44,568 bases of DNA from positions 1 through 44,568 of the forward strand of contig JBAWVS010000020.1 in NCBI GenBank assembly GCA_037147175.1, written 5' to 3'. Origin of the DNA: a bacterium. GTDB lineage: Bacteria > Cyanobacteriota > Vampirovibrionia > Gastranaerophilales > UBA9971. Both the position numbers and the translations under genes were made by a program. The notes beneath the pieces were generated by a model, which saw only the letters and a list, made by a program, of their open reading frames with translations, made no database searches and was not told the DNA's origin. Positions 34,004-42,209 of the stretch are shown one piece after another (the first letter of the stretch is position 1; every line of letters begins with the position of its first letter).

Positions 34004-34052
34004 GAGTTTTTTGGAAAAAACCAGGCTTTGCCTGTTTATCGAAAATAAACTC
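34004..34052. promoter_or_regulatory. Nested hairpin in the HAD/U32 divergent region
   Basis: An outer pair GAGTTT (34004-34009) and AAACTC (34047-34052) encloses a GC hairpin CAGGC-TTT-GCCTG (34022-34034). On the minus strand the inner hairpin is followed by six T residues, the form of a leftward intrinsic terminator or attenuator ahead of the HAD gene. On the plus strand it lies in the U32 leader. The right arm shares TCGAAAATA...AAACTC with the leader at 40545-40560. Confidence 0.4.
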
Positions 34053-34094
34053 GATTTGTATAAAATATAATATTAAAAAGGTTGATAAATAAAC

Positions 34095-35909
34095 ATGAAA
34101 CCAATAGAACTTCTTGCACCTGCAAAAAATCTTGAGTCAGGAATTGCCGCCATAAAATGCGGGGCAGATGCTGTTTATATCGCAGCTGAAAAATTCGGAG
34201 CAAGAATATCCGCAGGTAATTCTCTTGAAGATATTGAACATCTCATTGTTTTTGCGCATAAATATCGTGCAAAAGTTTATATAACAATTAATACACTCCT
34301 AAAAGACAGCGAAATCCGACAGGCTTATGAATTAATTCATAAACTTTACCAAATAGGAGCTGATGCAATAATAATTCAAGATATGGGTTTGCTTGAGCTT
34401 GATTTGCCTCCTATTCCATTATTTGCAAGCACTCAGGCAAATAACACAACTCCTGAAAAAATAGAATTTCTTGAAAAAATCGGGTTTCAACGAGTGATTT
34501 TAGCCAGAGAGCTTTCTTTGGAACAAATTAAAAAAATCAGAAAAAAAACAGGAGTTGATCTTGAATTTTTTATTCATGGCGCGCTTTGTGTTTGTTACAG
34601 CGGTCAATGTCAGATGAGCTACGCAATTGGCGGAAGAAGTGCAAACAGGGGAAATTGCGCACAGCCGTGCAGAAAAAAATATTCTTTAGTTGATTCCAAA
34701 AATAAAATTATTTCACAGGATAAGCATTTGCTCTCTTTAAAAGACTTAAACCTTTCTGTTTATCTTGAAAATCTTATAAATGCAGGGATTTCTTCTCTCA
34801 AAATTGAAGGAAGGCTCAAAGATATAAGTTATATTAAAAACATAGTCAGCTATTACAGACAAAATCTTGATCTTGTTCTTGATAAAAACTCTCTTGTAAA
34901 AAGTTCTATCGGAAAAAGTATAATAAGCTTTTCGCCTAATCCGAATAAAACTTTTAACAGAGGGTATTCAGAGTATTTTCTTAATGAAAGATCTGGAAAA
35001 ATTTCTTCTGTAAACACACCTAAATCAATGGGAGAAGAAATTGGAAAAATTGATTTTGTAGGAAAAGATTATTTTACTATTTCCAAAAACATAAAACTGA
35101 ATAATGCCGACGGGATTTGCTTTTTTGACAAAAATCTTGAGCTTAAGGGAACAATAATAAATAAAGTTATTGAAAATAAAATTTTCCCCGATGACATAAA
35201 AGAGATTCAGCCCAACACTTTTATTTACAGAAACCTTGATCATGAATTTTTGAAAACTCTTAAAAATTCAAAAATAGAAAGAAAAATAGGTGTAAATCTT
35301 TATTTATCTCAAGAAAATGAGGATTTGATTTTTGTAGCAATAGATGAAGAAGGTGCAAAGGCTCAAATCAGCCTGAAAAATAATTTTGATACAGCACAAA
35401 ACAAAGAAAAAGCCTTAGAAACACTGGAAAAACAACTGTTAAAATTAGGGGAAACAGATTTTTACGCTGATTCTATTGAAATAAATCTTAAAGAAGCTTA
35501 TTTTATACCTGTAAAAGAAATTAACGAAATACGAAGGCAGCTCATAAATAAGCTGGAAGAAGAAAGAAGTGAGTTACATCAGCAGCAAAAAATTAAAATA
35601 GAAAAAAATAACTTTCCGTATCCCGATAAAAAGCTTGATTACTTCGGAAATGTTTTGAATAAACACGCAGAAGTGTTTTATAAGAGGCATTGTGTTGAAG
35701 AAATTCAGTCTGCTGCTGAATCAGGATTGGACATGACGGGTAAAAAAGTTATGACAACAAAATATTGCCTTAAGCATCAATTTAATATTTGCCCAAAAGT
35801 TAATTTACAGTCAGATCATTCAGAGCCGCTTTATCTTATTGATGAAAATAAGCATGAATATGAGCTTAAATTTAACTGTGCAAAATGCGAAATGGAAATT
35901 TATTTCTGA
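34095..35909 (+). CDS. rlhA: U32 peptidase-family protein, RlhA-like RNA hydroxylation factor
   Basis: 604 residues. The TIM-barrel U32 domain spans about 1-290 with MKPIELLAPAKNLESGIAAIKCGADAVYI, ASTQANNTTPEKIEFLEKIGFQRVILARELS in successive strands, and the signature FIHGALCVCYSGQCQMSYAIGGRSANRGNCAQPCRKKYSL spread over 160-200 with its conserved Cys. A DUF3656-like middle region (about 300-500) fits RlhA (23S rRNA C2501 hydroxylation) more than the shorter TrhP (tRNA). The C-terminal part has four Cys (ICPKVN, FNCAKCEMEI). E. coli RlhA is about 650 residues. The family is secure; the exact RNA target is inferred. Confidence 0.8.
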   Translation: MKPIELLAPAKNLESGIAAIKCGADAVYIAAEKFGARISAGNSLEDIEHLIVFAHKYRAKVYITINTLLKDSEIRQAYELIHKLYQIGADAIIIQDMGLLELDLPPIPLFASTQANNTTPEKIEFLEKIGFQRVILARELSLEQIKKIRKKTGVDLEFFIHGALCVCYSGQCQMSYAIGGRSANRGNCAQPCRKKYSLVDSKNKIISQDKHLLSLKDLNLSVYLENLINAGISSLKIEGRLKDISYIKNIVSYYRQNLDLVLDKNSLVKSSIGKSIISFSPNPNKTFNRGYSEYFLNERSGKISSVNTPKSMGEEIGKIDFVGKDYFTISKNIKLNNADGICFFDKNLELKGTIINKVIENKIFPDDIKEIQPNTFIYRNLDHEFLKTLKNSKIERKIGVNLYLSQENEDLIFVAIDEEGAKAQISLKNNFDTAQNKEKALETLEKQLLKLGETDFYADSIEINLKEAYFIPVKEINEIRRQLINKLEEERSELHQQQKIKIEKNNFPYPDKKLDYFGNVLNKHAEVFYKRHCVEEIQSAAESGLDMTGKKVMTTKYCLKHQFNICPKVNLQSDHSEPLYLIDENKHEYELKFNCAKCEMEIYF

Positions 35910-35924
35910 TAATTTTGACTTAAA

Positions 35925-36058
35925 TACTCGAATAGCTAAATCGCCAAAATCTTCATTGCGAGCGCAGCGAAGCAATCTATAATAAACAAAATGGATTGCT
36001 TCGTCGAGTCTAAAGCCTCTCCTCGCAATGACGTGTAAATTAAATTAGCAATTCAAAT
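35925..36058. repeat. Dispersed palindromic element, copy B
   Basis: The best-preserved copy. Left half TCATTGCGAGC...GCGAAGCAATCTAT and right half ATGGATTGCTTCG...CTCGCAATGA form an inverted repeat of about 25 bases with interruptions. The edges ACTCGAATAGCTAAATC and AATTAGCAATTCAAA are roughly inverse as well. It lies between the convergent U32 and exonuclease genes and carries no ORF. MITE/REP-like. Confidence 0.8.
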
Positions 36059-37003
36059 TTAAACTTCTACTGAATTAACGGAAGTTTTTTCGGGTTTTTG
36101 GACGGAGACGGATTTGGATTCACTTATATGCGTGCGGCATGACATTAATTGTTTACGCATTTCAGGGTCGAGTCCGTTATCGTTTATAAGTTTTTCTATA
36201 AAACCGCTGTTTAATTTAAATGATCTTTCATGAAGTCCTGCAGCATCTACGATATCTTTTATTTTTTCCGAATCGTAGCTATAAGAAGGTCTTGAATAAC
36301 TTACAAGAGTTTCGCCTGATACAGCTCTGATTTCTTTGCCGTTTTCTTCAAAATGAACCTTAAAGATGGATTTAATATCGGCCATTTCTGCCTGAAGCAT
36401 TTGAATAGTATGTTGAACCCTCAGATATCTTTCCATAAGATATTCAATATTGTTTAATTGCGATAACTGCCAGTTTCTTTTTTTGTCATAAAAAATCTTT
36501 AAATGAGGATAAACATAAGCTAATCCTTTTGCGTCTGCCATCGCTCTGTGTCTTAGAGGGAAATCAATATTAAATCTGTTCATTAATGATTCAAGACCAT
36601 GCGACGGGTCATCTGGAAAAACTTCTTTGTACATTTGATAAGTGTCAATTCTGTGGTTTTTTACGGTATTTCCGTAAAGGTCTTCGCATGCTCTGTTTAT
36701 GAAACTGTAATCAAATATTACATTATGTCCGACAATAGGATAATCCTGAATAAAATCCAGTATTTTAGGCATTACTTCTTCAATTGTCGGTGCATCTTCC
36801 ACCATTTCCGGTGTTATATGGTGAATGCTTATGCTTGATGACCTGATTTCTTGTTTTGGGTTAACCAGTGTTTCGAATTCTTCAGTAATCACATTGTTTA
36901 CGAGTTTTACCGCAGCAAATTCGATTATTTTTTCTCTTTTATAATCCAGACCTGTTGTTTCTATGTCCAGTACTATCTTAATATCCTGATTTTCTAAATT
37001 CAT
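36059..37003 (-). CDS. DEDDh 3'-5' exonuclease (DnaQ/PolC epsilon-like)
   Basis: 314 residues from the ATG at 37003; the GTG at 37021 adds six residues and is possible. ExoI is VLDIETTGLD (D and E metal ligands), ExoII is VGHNVIFDYSFINRA, and ExoIII is HRAMADAKGLA with the DEDDh His. EFETLVNPKQEIRSSSISIHHIT is the usual connecting segment. The C-terminal 130 residues have a coiled segment and no recognised domain. It may act as a proofreading or repair exonuclease; no polymerase gene is nearby, so the partner is unknown. Confidence 0.88.
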   Translation of the reverse strand: MNLENQDIKIVLDIETTGLDYKREKIIEFAAVKLVNNVITEEFETLVNPKQEIRSSSISIHHITPEMVEDAPTIEEVMPKILDFIQDYPIVGHNVIFDYSFINRACEDLYGNTVKNHRIDTYQMYKEVFPDDPSHGLESLMNRFNIDFPLRHRAMADAKGLAYVYPHLKIFYDKKRNWQLSQLNNIEYLMERYLRVQHTIQMLQAEMADIKSIFKVHFEENGKEIRAVSGETLVSYSRPSYSYDSEKIKDIVDAAGLHERSFKLNSGFIEKLINDNGLDPEMRKQLMSCRTHISESKSVSVQKPEKTSVNSVEV

Positions 37004-37130
37004 AATAAAATTCTTTACCACACGCTCTTTTAATAGAATGATACCACATTTACAAAAATTTGCGCATTATTGGCAAGTTGTTTTCGTATTATTATATGTT
37101 TCAATAAATAATCTAAAGGAGGTCTTAATA

Positions 37131-37607
37131 ATGGATAAAAAAAGTGTTTTGAAATTAACCGGATCAATCTTAATTTGTCAAAGTGCAGGTATAATCGGCA
37201 GTTTTGCGACAGGAGAAAAAGCTTTAACGTGGTATAATTCTCTGAACAGACCCGAGTTTAGTCCTCCAAATTGGCTTTTTGCACCTGTATGGATAATTTT
37301 ATATTTATTAATGGGCATATCATTGTTTATGGTTTTAAAAACGGAAAATTGTTCCGGGAAAAAGCACGCTTTAATAATATTTGGTATACAGCTTTTCTTA
37401 AATGCCTTATGGCCTCCGGTATTTTTTGGACTCAAATCTCTTATGGGCGGATTTTTTGTTATAGTTTTGCTTTTGGTCTTTGTATTTATAACTTTTTATA
37501 AATTTTATAAAATAAGTAAAGTAGCAAGTTATTTATTGATTCCTTATATATTCTGGGTCAGCTTTGCGTCAGGTTTAAACTTGTCGGTATGGCTGTTAAA
37601 TTCTTAG
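37131..37607 (+). CDS. tspO: TspO/MBR-family membrane protein
   Basis: 158 residues from the ATG at 37131, which is preceded by a near-perfect AAAGGAGG site; the longer upstream frame has none. Five membrane helices are predicted. Family motifs include WYNSLNRPEFSPPNWLFAPVWIILYLLMGIS (helices 1-2, WxPPxWxFxPVWxxLY pattern) and QLFLNALWPPVFFGL (helix 3), with FASGLNLSVWLLN at the end. Known members bind tetrapyrroles or other hydrophobic ligands. It could be co-regulated with oxidative or porphyrin stress, but the sequence does not show it. Confidence 0.92.
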   Translation: MDKKSVLKLTGSILICQSAGIIGSFATGEKALTWYNSLNRPEFSPPNWLFAPVWIILYLLMGISLFMVLKTENCSGKKHALIIFGIQLFLNALWPPVFFGLKSLMGGFFVIVLLLVFVFITFYKFYKISKVASYLLIPYIFWVSFASGLNLSVWLLNS

Positions 37608-37621
37608 AGTTTATCTTACTC

Positions 37622-37795
37622 TAATTGCAAGTTAATTTTCTTCTTGTCATGTTGAGCAAAGCGAAATATCTGTCCCTTTTGGGTTTTAAGCCCAAAACAG
37701 ATTGCCACGTCAGCTCTTCGAGCTTCCTCGCAATGACAGCTTGATTAATTTATTTAGCAATTGGAGTTATCTAGCAATTCAAGTTATCTTGTTAA
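37622..37795. repeat. Dispersed palindromic element, copy C (hybrid)
   Basis: The left half TCATGTTGAGCAAAGCGAAATATCTGTCC is of the type seen in copy D, while the right half (AGATTGCCACGTC...CTTCCTCGCAATGACA) is of the type seen in copies A and B. It also contains a small hairpin GGGTTTTAAGCCC region at 37680-37693. The right edge repeats AGCAATT twice, as copy A does. It lies between tspO and the terminator at 37804. Confidence 0.7.
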
Positions 37796-37803
37796 AAATA
37801 TAA

Positions 37804-37835
37804 AAAAAGAGCCGCTTATATAAGCGGCTCTTTTT
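37804..37835. terminator. Bidirectional rho-independent terminator
   Basis: Perfect 32-base palindrome: AAAAAGAGCCGCTTAT and its complement, with the GC core GAGCCGC and A/T tracts on both sides. It lies between the convergent tspO and four-winged-helix regulator genes and can serve both. Confidence 0.92.
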
Positions 37836-37849
37836 CTTGTGTAATTTTT

Positions 37850-39085
37850 TTATTTTTTTGTACTATAAAGATTTGCAACTTCGGGGTTGATTGATAACCA
37901 GGTAAGTGAAGCCGCTTTTTCTTCGGCATCTTCAGGCAAATTAGTGATAAAAGTTCCGCCGTATCTTCCTCTGGAAAATTTTACGATATCTTGTTCGGAA
38001 AGTCTTTGCAGGGCTTTTCTTATGGTGTTGCTGCTTACTTTAAGATCAAGAGCCAGTTTTCCCATTGCAGGAAGTTTATCATCAAGCCTATAATTTTCTT
38101 TAATATATTGTTTAAGGTGAATTTCAACTTTTTCGTAGTTGTAAAGGCTTGCTTGGAAAGCAGGTGCGAATATTTCACTTTCTTTACCGGTCATTAATTG
38201 TTTGTCTGACGGTAAACGCAAAATAAATGTGCCGTATCTGCCTCTTTTTGATTGAAGAATGCCTTGTTCAACAAGTCTTTTCATTGCATCATGAACAGTT
38301 TTTATGCTTACTTTTAATGTATCAGCGAGTTCATAATGAGAAATTAATTTATCACCGATTTTGTAACCTTGAACTATAAGTTCTTTAAGATCCCTTTCCA
38401 CTTGGTCTACAAGTGTATCAGTATCAACTTCGTTTGATGCTTCCAGTTCGACTTCAGAGATTTGAGGTAATGCTTTAAGTCTCCAGGTTGATTTGTTTCC
38501 TTTCAATCCTTTTGATTCAATTATGTCAATATTTGAAAGATATTCAAGCGCTAATCTTGTAGTGTTTGGTGCGCTTCCAATGATTTTTGACAATTCTCTC
38601 GAAGAAGGAAGCAGATCGCCTAATTCATATCTGTTTTGGAAAATTAATTTTTTTAATGCTTCAATGGCGTTTTCTCTTTTTGAGGTTTGTTTTCTTAATT
38701 CTTTTTCAGGATTGTTTCTATCACATATAAATGTGCCGATACGTTGTTTTGATTCAACATAGCCAAGGTCTTCAATAAGCCTGATTGCTGTTTGAACTGT
38801 ACCTATACTTAAATTTACTTTGCCTGCAATAATATTTTTTTGAGGTAATAACTGGTTTGCTCTGATTTTATCTTCTTTTAAGCCTGTATTAATCCAGTTA
38901 ACAAGCCAATCTGCAAGAATACTGTCTTTTGTTTTTTCAGAATTCCTGAAATCAGGAAGTTTATCAGGCAATGCAGATATATCTATTCTTAGCAGGTTTG
39001 ATTTCTTAATATTTTTCTTATTATCAAGACCTAATAATTCTTCCGCGTTTCCCGAGTTTTCTTGAGTCCATAATGCTTCGCTCAT
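37850..39085 (-). CDS. Regulator with four tandem GntR-type winged helices
   Basis: 411 residues composed almost wholly of four GntR-like winged helix-turn-helix domains: 55-121, 138-203, 225-289 and 318-381. Each has the same order, a helix with basic ends, a G/D-D-x-LP-like turn, a recognition helix and a wing: SIGTVQTAIRLIEDLGYVES...GTFI; APNTTRLALEYLSNIDIIES; SIKTVHDAMKRLVEQGILQS...GRYGTFI; SSNTIRKALQRLSEQDIVKF...GRYGGTFI. No FCD, UTRA, aminotransferase or other effector domain is seen, so no ligand site is evident. Domains 3 and 4 are closest to consensus; domain 2 has a divergent wing. A strong AGGAGG site lies upstream. The partner genes are unknown. Confidence 0.9.
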   Translation of the reverse strand: MSEALWTQENSGNAEELLGLDNKKNIKKSNLLRIDISALPDKLPDFRNSEKTKDSILADWLVNWINTGLKEDKIRANQLLPQKNIIAGKVNLSIGTVQTAIRLIEDLGYVESKQRIGTFICDRNNPEKELRKQTSKRENAIEALKKLIFQNRYELGDLLPSSRELSKIIGSAPNTTRLALEYLSNIDIIESKGLKGNKSTWRLKALPQISEVELEASNEVDTDTLVDQVERDLKELIVQGYKIGDKLISHYELADTLKVSIKTVHDAMKRLVEQGILQSKRGRYGTFILRLPSDKQLMTGKESEIFAPAFQASLYNYEKVEIHLKQYIKENYRLDDKLPAMGKLALDLKVSSNTIRKALQRLSEQDIVKFSRGRYGGTFITNLPEDAEEKAASLTWLSINPEVANLYSTKK

Positions 39086-39730
39086 AATTATCTTCCTTTC
39101 CTCCTGCCGTATTCAAAACTACAATTCTAAATTTCTAACTAAATAACAAAATAATTAATAAATCGTTTAATATTTTCCCTTATTAATATTAAAACAATAA
39201 TTTAATAAAAATTGCTTAAGTTGAAAAAAATAATAATTAAAATATGTTAAATTATTTAAACAATGATTAAAAACATTGTTATAACTGCAATTTCAAAGAT
39301 TAAAGATTTTGTTATTATTATTAAGATTTATAAACTCTTATATTAAATAATCAACTACATGTCAAAAAGTCATGTTTAAAAACAGTAATTAATGGATTAA
39401 AGTCATGTATCTTCTTTAATTTTATTCTTGAAAAGGTTTTGTTAAACAAAAAAAAACCTCCAAGGGGGTTTAGAGGTTCTAGTTCAAAATAGAGAGTTAG
39501 AGGTCATATTTTTATTATGAAATTATTATAATTCTAAAATTATTTAAACGGTATATTTTTAAGCGTAATATTTACACTTATTCACAATAGGGTAAAAAAT
39601 ACACTTAATATGTTTTTATTATTAAATTGTTTTAATGATTCTTAATATATAAGGAATAAAAAGCAATTTTGTATATAGAGAATACTTTAACTAAGAGGAA
39701 GAATCGTTATAGAATTAAGGAGAGGCAAAA
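39086..39730. other. 645-base AT-rich control region
   Basis: No gene was found. It contains an inverted repeat AACAATG/CATTGTT (39259-39265, 39274-39280) and two direct copies of AAAGTCATGT (39366-39375 and 39399-39408, 33 bases apart). It also contains the leftward terminator at 39448-39478. The left part is probably the long leader of the four-winged-helix gene; the right end has AAGGAG for the gene at 39731. Confidence 0.6.
39448..39478 (-). terminator. Orphan leftward terminator, possible attenuator
   Basis: Read on the minus strand, AACCTC (39478-39473) pairs with GAGGTT (39460-39455), followed by a run of T residues. A competing pairing uses ACCCCC with the same GGAGGT. It has no upstream leftward gene to terminate, so it fits a leader attenuator for the regulator gene 360 bases downstream or the end of a small leftward RNA. 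Confidence 0.6.
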
Positions 39731-40363
39731 ATGTCATTTTCAAGAATAATAGCAGGATCTATTAAACATAAGTCCACGCTGGCAGGGAAAAGCGTAGCTG
39801 CATACACAAAAAAAACAGCAGTTCAGACAATTATCAGTACTGACAAAGTTGTCGATAATCTTAAAATTCCTGATGGAGTTCCGGATGTAATAAAAAATTT
39901 AGTTAATAAAGTTACAAAAAAATATCCTGAAGTTAAATTTGAAATAGAAAAATACACAGAAATACCTAAAGGTCTTGATGGAACGAGCTTGCTTTACCCT
40001 TTTAAGGTAATCGCCAAGAATGAAGAAGGCACCAGAGTAGCAGCAAGTGAGATGTTTAGATGGTTTGATGATCAAATAAAAAAAGCGGGAACTTCAGGTA
40101 TTAATTCATGTAAAGAGACTCTTGGAGAACTTGTTGAAACTATTGCAAGAAATGTAACCAGACCTCTCAGGAATAATTTGACACAGACAGAGGTAGAGAA
40201 CGGCTATAAAAAAGGCTATTCACAAGTTAAATCTAAATTACAAGGGGCTTGGAGCAATTATATGCAATCAGAAAAAGAATTTTCTGCATTATCAATGGAA
40301 AGTTATCTCAGGTACATAACTGAACATGATAAGCCTTCACCATTTATTTTTCCAAAAAAGTAA
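39731..40363 (+). CDS. Orphan 210-residue protein, function unknown
   Basis: Soluble, basic, no signal peptide or membrane helix. Residues about 45-105 look like an alpha/beta unit (KKYPEVKFEIEKYTEIPKG; LYPFKVIAKNEEGTRVAASEMFRWFDDQIKKAG); the rest is helical (RNVTRPLRNNLTQTEVENGYKKGYSQVKSKLQGAWSNY). AAGGAG lies 10 bases before the ATG, so translation should be efficient. It is next to the large control region of the divergent regulator and could be its target, which is only an inference from position. I do not recognise the family. Confidence 0.65.
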   Translation: MSFSRIIAGSIKHKSTLAGKSVAAYTKKTAVQTIISTDKVVDNLKIPDGVPDVIKNLVNKVTKKYPEVKFEIEKYTEIPKGLDGTSLLYPFKVIAKNEEGTRVAASEMFRWFDDQIKKAGTSGINSCKETLGELVETIARNVTRPLRNNLTQTEVENGYKKGYSQVKSKLQGAWSNYMQSEKEFSALSMESYLRYITEHDKPSPFIFPKK

Positions 40364-40453
40364 AGAAATCAAATTATGAATTTAATAAATAATTAAAACA
40401 GCCTTCCCCATGTGTTCTATAAAGAAATTTTTGTGTGTGCTATAAAGTAGTAC

Positions 40454-40562
40454 ATACCGCTTTAAAAATAAATTTTGGATTATAACAACCGACAAAAAAG
40501 CGGTATTCGATAGTAGGAGCGTTATTTTCGGAAACGATGAGTTTTCGAAAATATAAACTCAT
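40454..40562 (+). promoter_or_regulatory. Structured leader of the duplicated exported-protein gene
   Basis: Two perfect inverted repeats: ATACCGCTTT (40454-40463) with AAAGCGGTAT (40497-40506), and ATGAGTTT (40537-40544) with AAACTCAT (40555-40562), the second just before the start at 40599. No known riboswitch was recognised. Confidence 0.45.
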
Positions 40563-40598
40563 TTTATTTTAACTAAATTCGAAGCGTGGATTTTTTTA

Positions 40599-42209
40599 AT
40601 GAGTACTTTGAAAATCAATTCTAAAACTATTATTTGTTTATTATCTATAGCACTTTTTGCAAGCGGAGGAGTTGCTGTTAGCCAGCAGCAAACCGTTAAT
40701 ATTCTTTCGCAGAATCAACCTGATTATGTTTCAAGCATTAATCAAAATGACGTTGAACTGAAAATTAATGATGAAAATAAACTTAAAATCAACGTAACGG
40801 AACCAGTTAAACAGATTGACGGTCAGCTGTTCAAATCCAAAGACGAAATGATGAGCCAGTATTTTCAAGTTCAGAAAAAAATGGATATAGATGATATTAA
40901 AGTTCTCTGGGAATCAACTATAGACAGAAATCCTATAATTAAGTTTGCGCTAAAAAAATTAGCCATGCCGGCTGAACAAAGAAGAGTGCATTCTTCAATA
41001 ATGGCAAAAACGGTAAGTACTTTAATAAGCGGAGCATCAATTTTGCCGGGATTATTGGGTGCTGATCCCCTGACTTCAAGTGCCTCATCAGCGGCAGGAA
41101 CTCTTGCCGGCAGAGTGATTTCTTCAAAAGAAAGACCCAAACAATTTCCTTTGACTGATACGGAATTAATACATCTTGCCAGACTTGTCGAAGATTTGCA
41201 GGACAGAACGATTAAAAATTACTATGAATATAAAAGCGGACTCGAGTCCTTAAAGACAGCCAGACAAGAAGTCTTAAAACAAAATATGGCATATTCTGTT
41301 GCTTTTCGAGCTAAAGACCCATTGGCATTAATGGCAGCTAAGGCTTTATATGATAATGCAATTAAGGATGAAATGGATTTAAAGCAGGAAGTCAAGACTC
41401 ACAGGCTTGAATTAGAGAGACTTGCAGGAACCGATACACTAAATAACCTTACTTTAGGTAAAATTTTGATTTCTGATATCAAAGAAAAACCGGTGGCTCT
41501 TCTTCAACCTGTAGCTAATTTAAATACAAACAATTATTCGGATAAAAGCGTCAGGGAATTAGCACAGGAAACCGGTTCTGAGTTGGATCAGGATAAAAAA
41601 GACATGGTCTCGGATCTTAATATTCTCTGGAATTCTGCGGTGGAAAAAAATGAAACGATAAGATTTGCTATTTTGAAACTTTCAAATCCCGACGGAAAAA
41701 TTGAAAAAACAAGTGCGGTCAAAAAAATACTTTCTCCCCTGGCAAGTGTGGCCTCTATTATTGGAGTCGGTGCAGGCGATACTGTAACTGCTACAACTAC
41801 ACTTTTGAGCGGAAGCATGTTGAATTCACTTCTTTCTTCTGATAATGCAGAATTAAATGCCCATCTCTCTAAAGTTACAGATTCTGATTTGGTATTATTG
41901 GCTCAGGAAACAGATAATCTTCAGTTAAAGCTTGTTAACTTGTATTGTAATTATATAGGGGCATTATCAAATCTGAATTTTTCTGATCAAGTTTTAAAAA
42001 ACAGAAAAAAATATTATGAATCGGTGCAAAAAAATTCACCTGATCTTAAGGCAGTTGCAGATGTGTTCTACAGAGAATCAATCGCAGATCAATACAAATC
42101 AAGACAAAAAGTCCTTAGTGCAAGAATTTCACTCGAGCAATTTGTAGGAAATGAAGCGTTAATTTCTGTAGATAAAAGTCTTAAACAAAGATTATCAATT
42201 GCACCCTGA
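40599..42209 (+). CDS. Exported protein made of two tandem homologous units
   Basis: 536 residues. A signal peptide of about 28 residues (KTIICLLSIALFASGGVAVS) precedes a linker to about 95. Unit 1 (about 97-281) and unit 2 (about 337-521) align throughout: DIKVLWESTIDRNPIIKFALKKL with DLNILWNSAVEKNETIRFAILKL; TDTELIHLARLVEDLQDRTIKNYYEYKSGL with TDSDLVLLAQETDNLQLKLVNLYCNYIGAL, each ending RLAGTDTL or FVGNEAL. Both units have a Gly/Ala/Ser-rich hydrophobic stretch after 20-30 residues. The helix pairs at the end of each unit look faintly like TolC-type outer-membrane helices, an impression only. Periplasmic or envelope location; function unknown. Confidence 0.78.
   Translation: MSTLKINSKTIICLLSIALFASGGVAVSQQQTVNILSQNQPDYVSSINQNDVELKINDENKLKINVTEPVKQIDGQLFKSKDEMMSQYFQVQKKMDIDDIKVLWESTIDRNPIIKFALKKLAMPAEQRRVHSSIMAKTVSTLISGASILPGLLGADPLTSSASSAAGTLAGRVISSKERPKQFPLTDTELIHLARLVEDLQDRTIKNYYEYKSGLESLKTARQEVLKQNMAYSVAFRAKDPLALMAAKALYDNAIKDEMDLKQEVKTHRLELERLAGTDTLNNLTLGKILISDIKEKPVALLQPVANLNTNNYSDKSVRELAQETGSELDQDKKDMVSDLNILWNSAVEKNETIRFAILKLSNPDGKIEKTSAVKKILSPLASVASIIGVGAGDTVTATTTLLSGSMLNSLLSSDNAELNAHLSKVTDSDLVLLAQETDNLQLKLVNLYCNYIGALSNLNFSDQVLKNRKKYYESVQKNSPDLKAVADVFYRESIADQYKSRQKVLSARISLEQFVGNEALISVDKSLKQRLSIAP

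Noticed and set aside
37630-37740. Repeat arms considered as a CRISPR array
   Set aside because: The arms are inverted halves of single palindromic elements, not regularly spaced direct repeats, and no cas gene is present.
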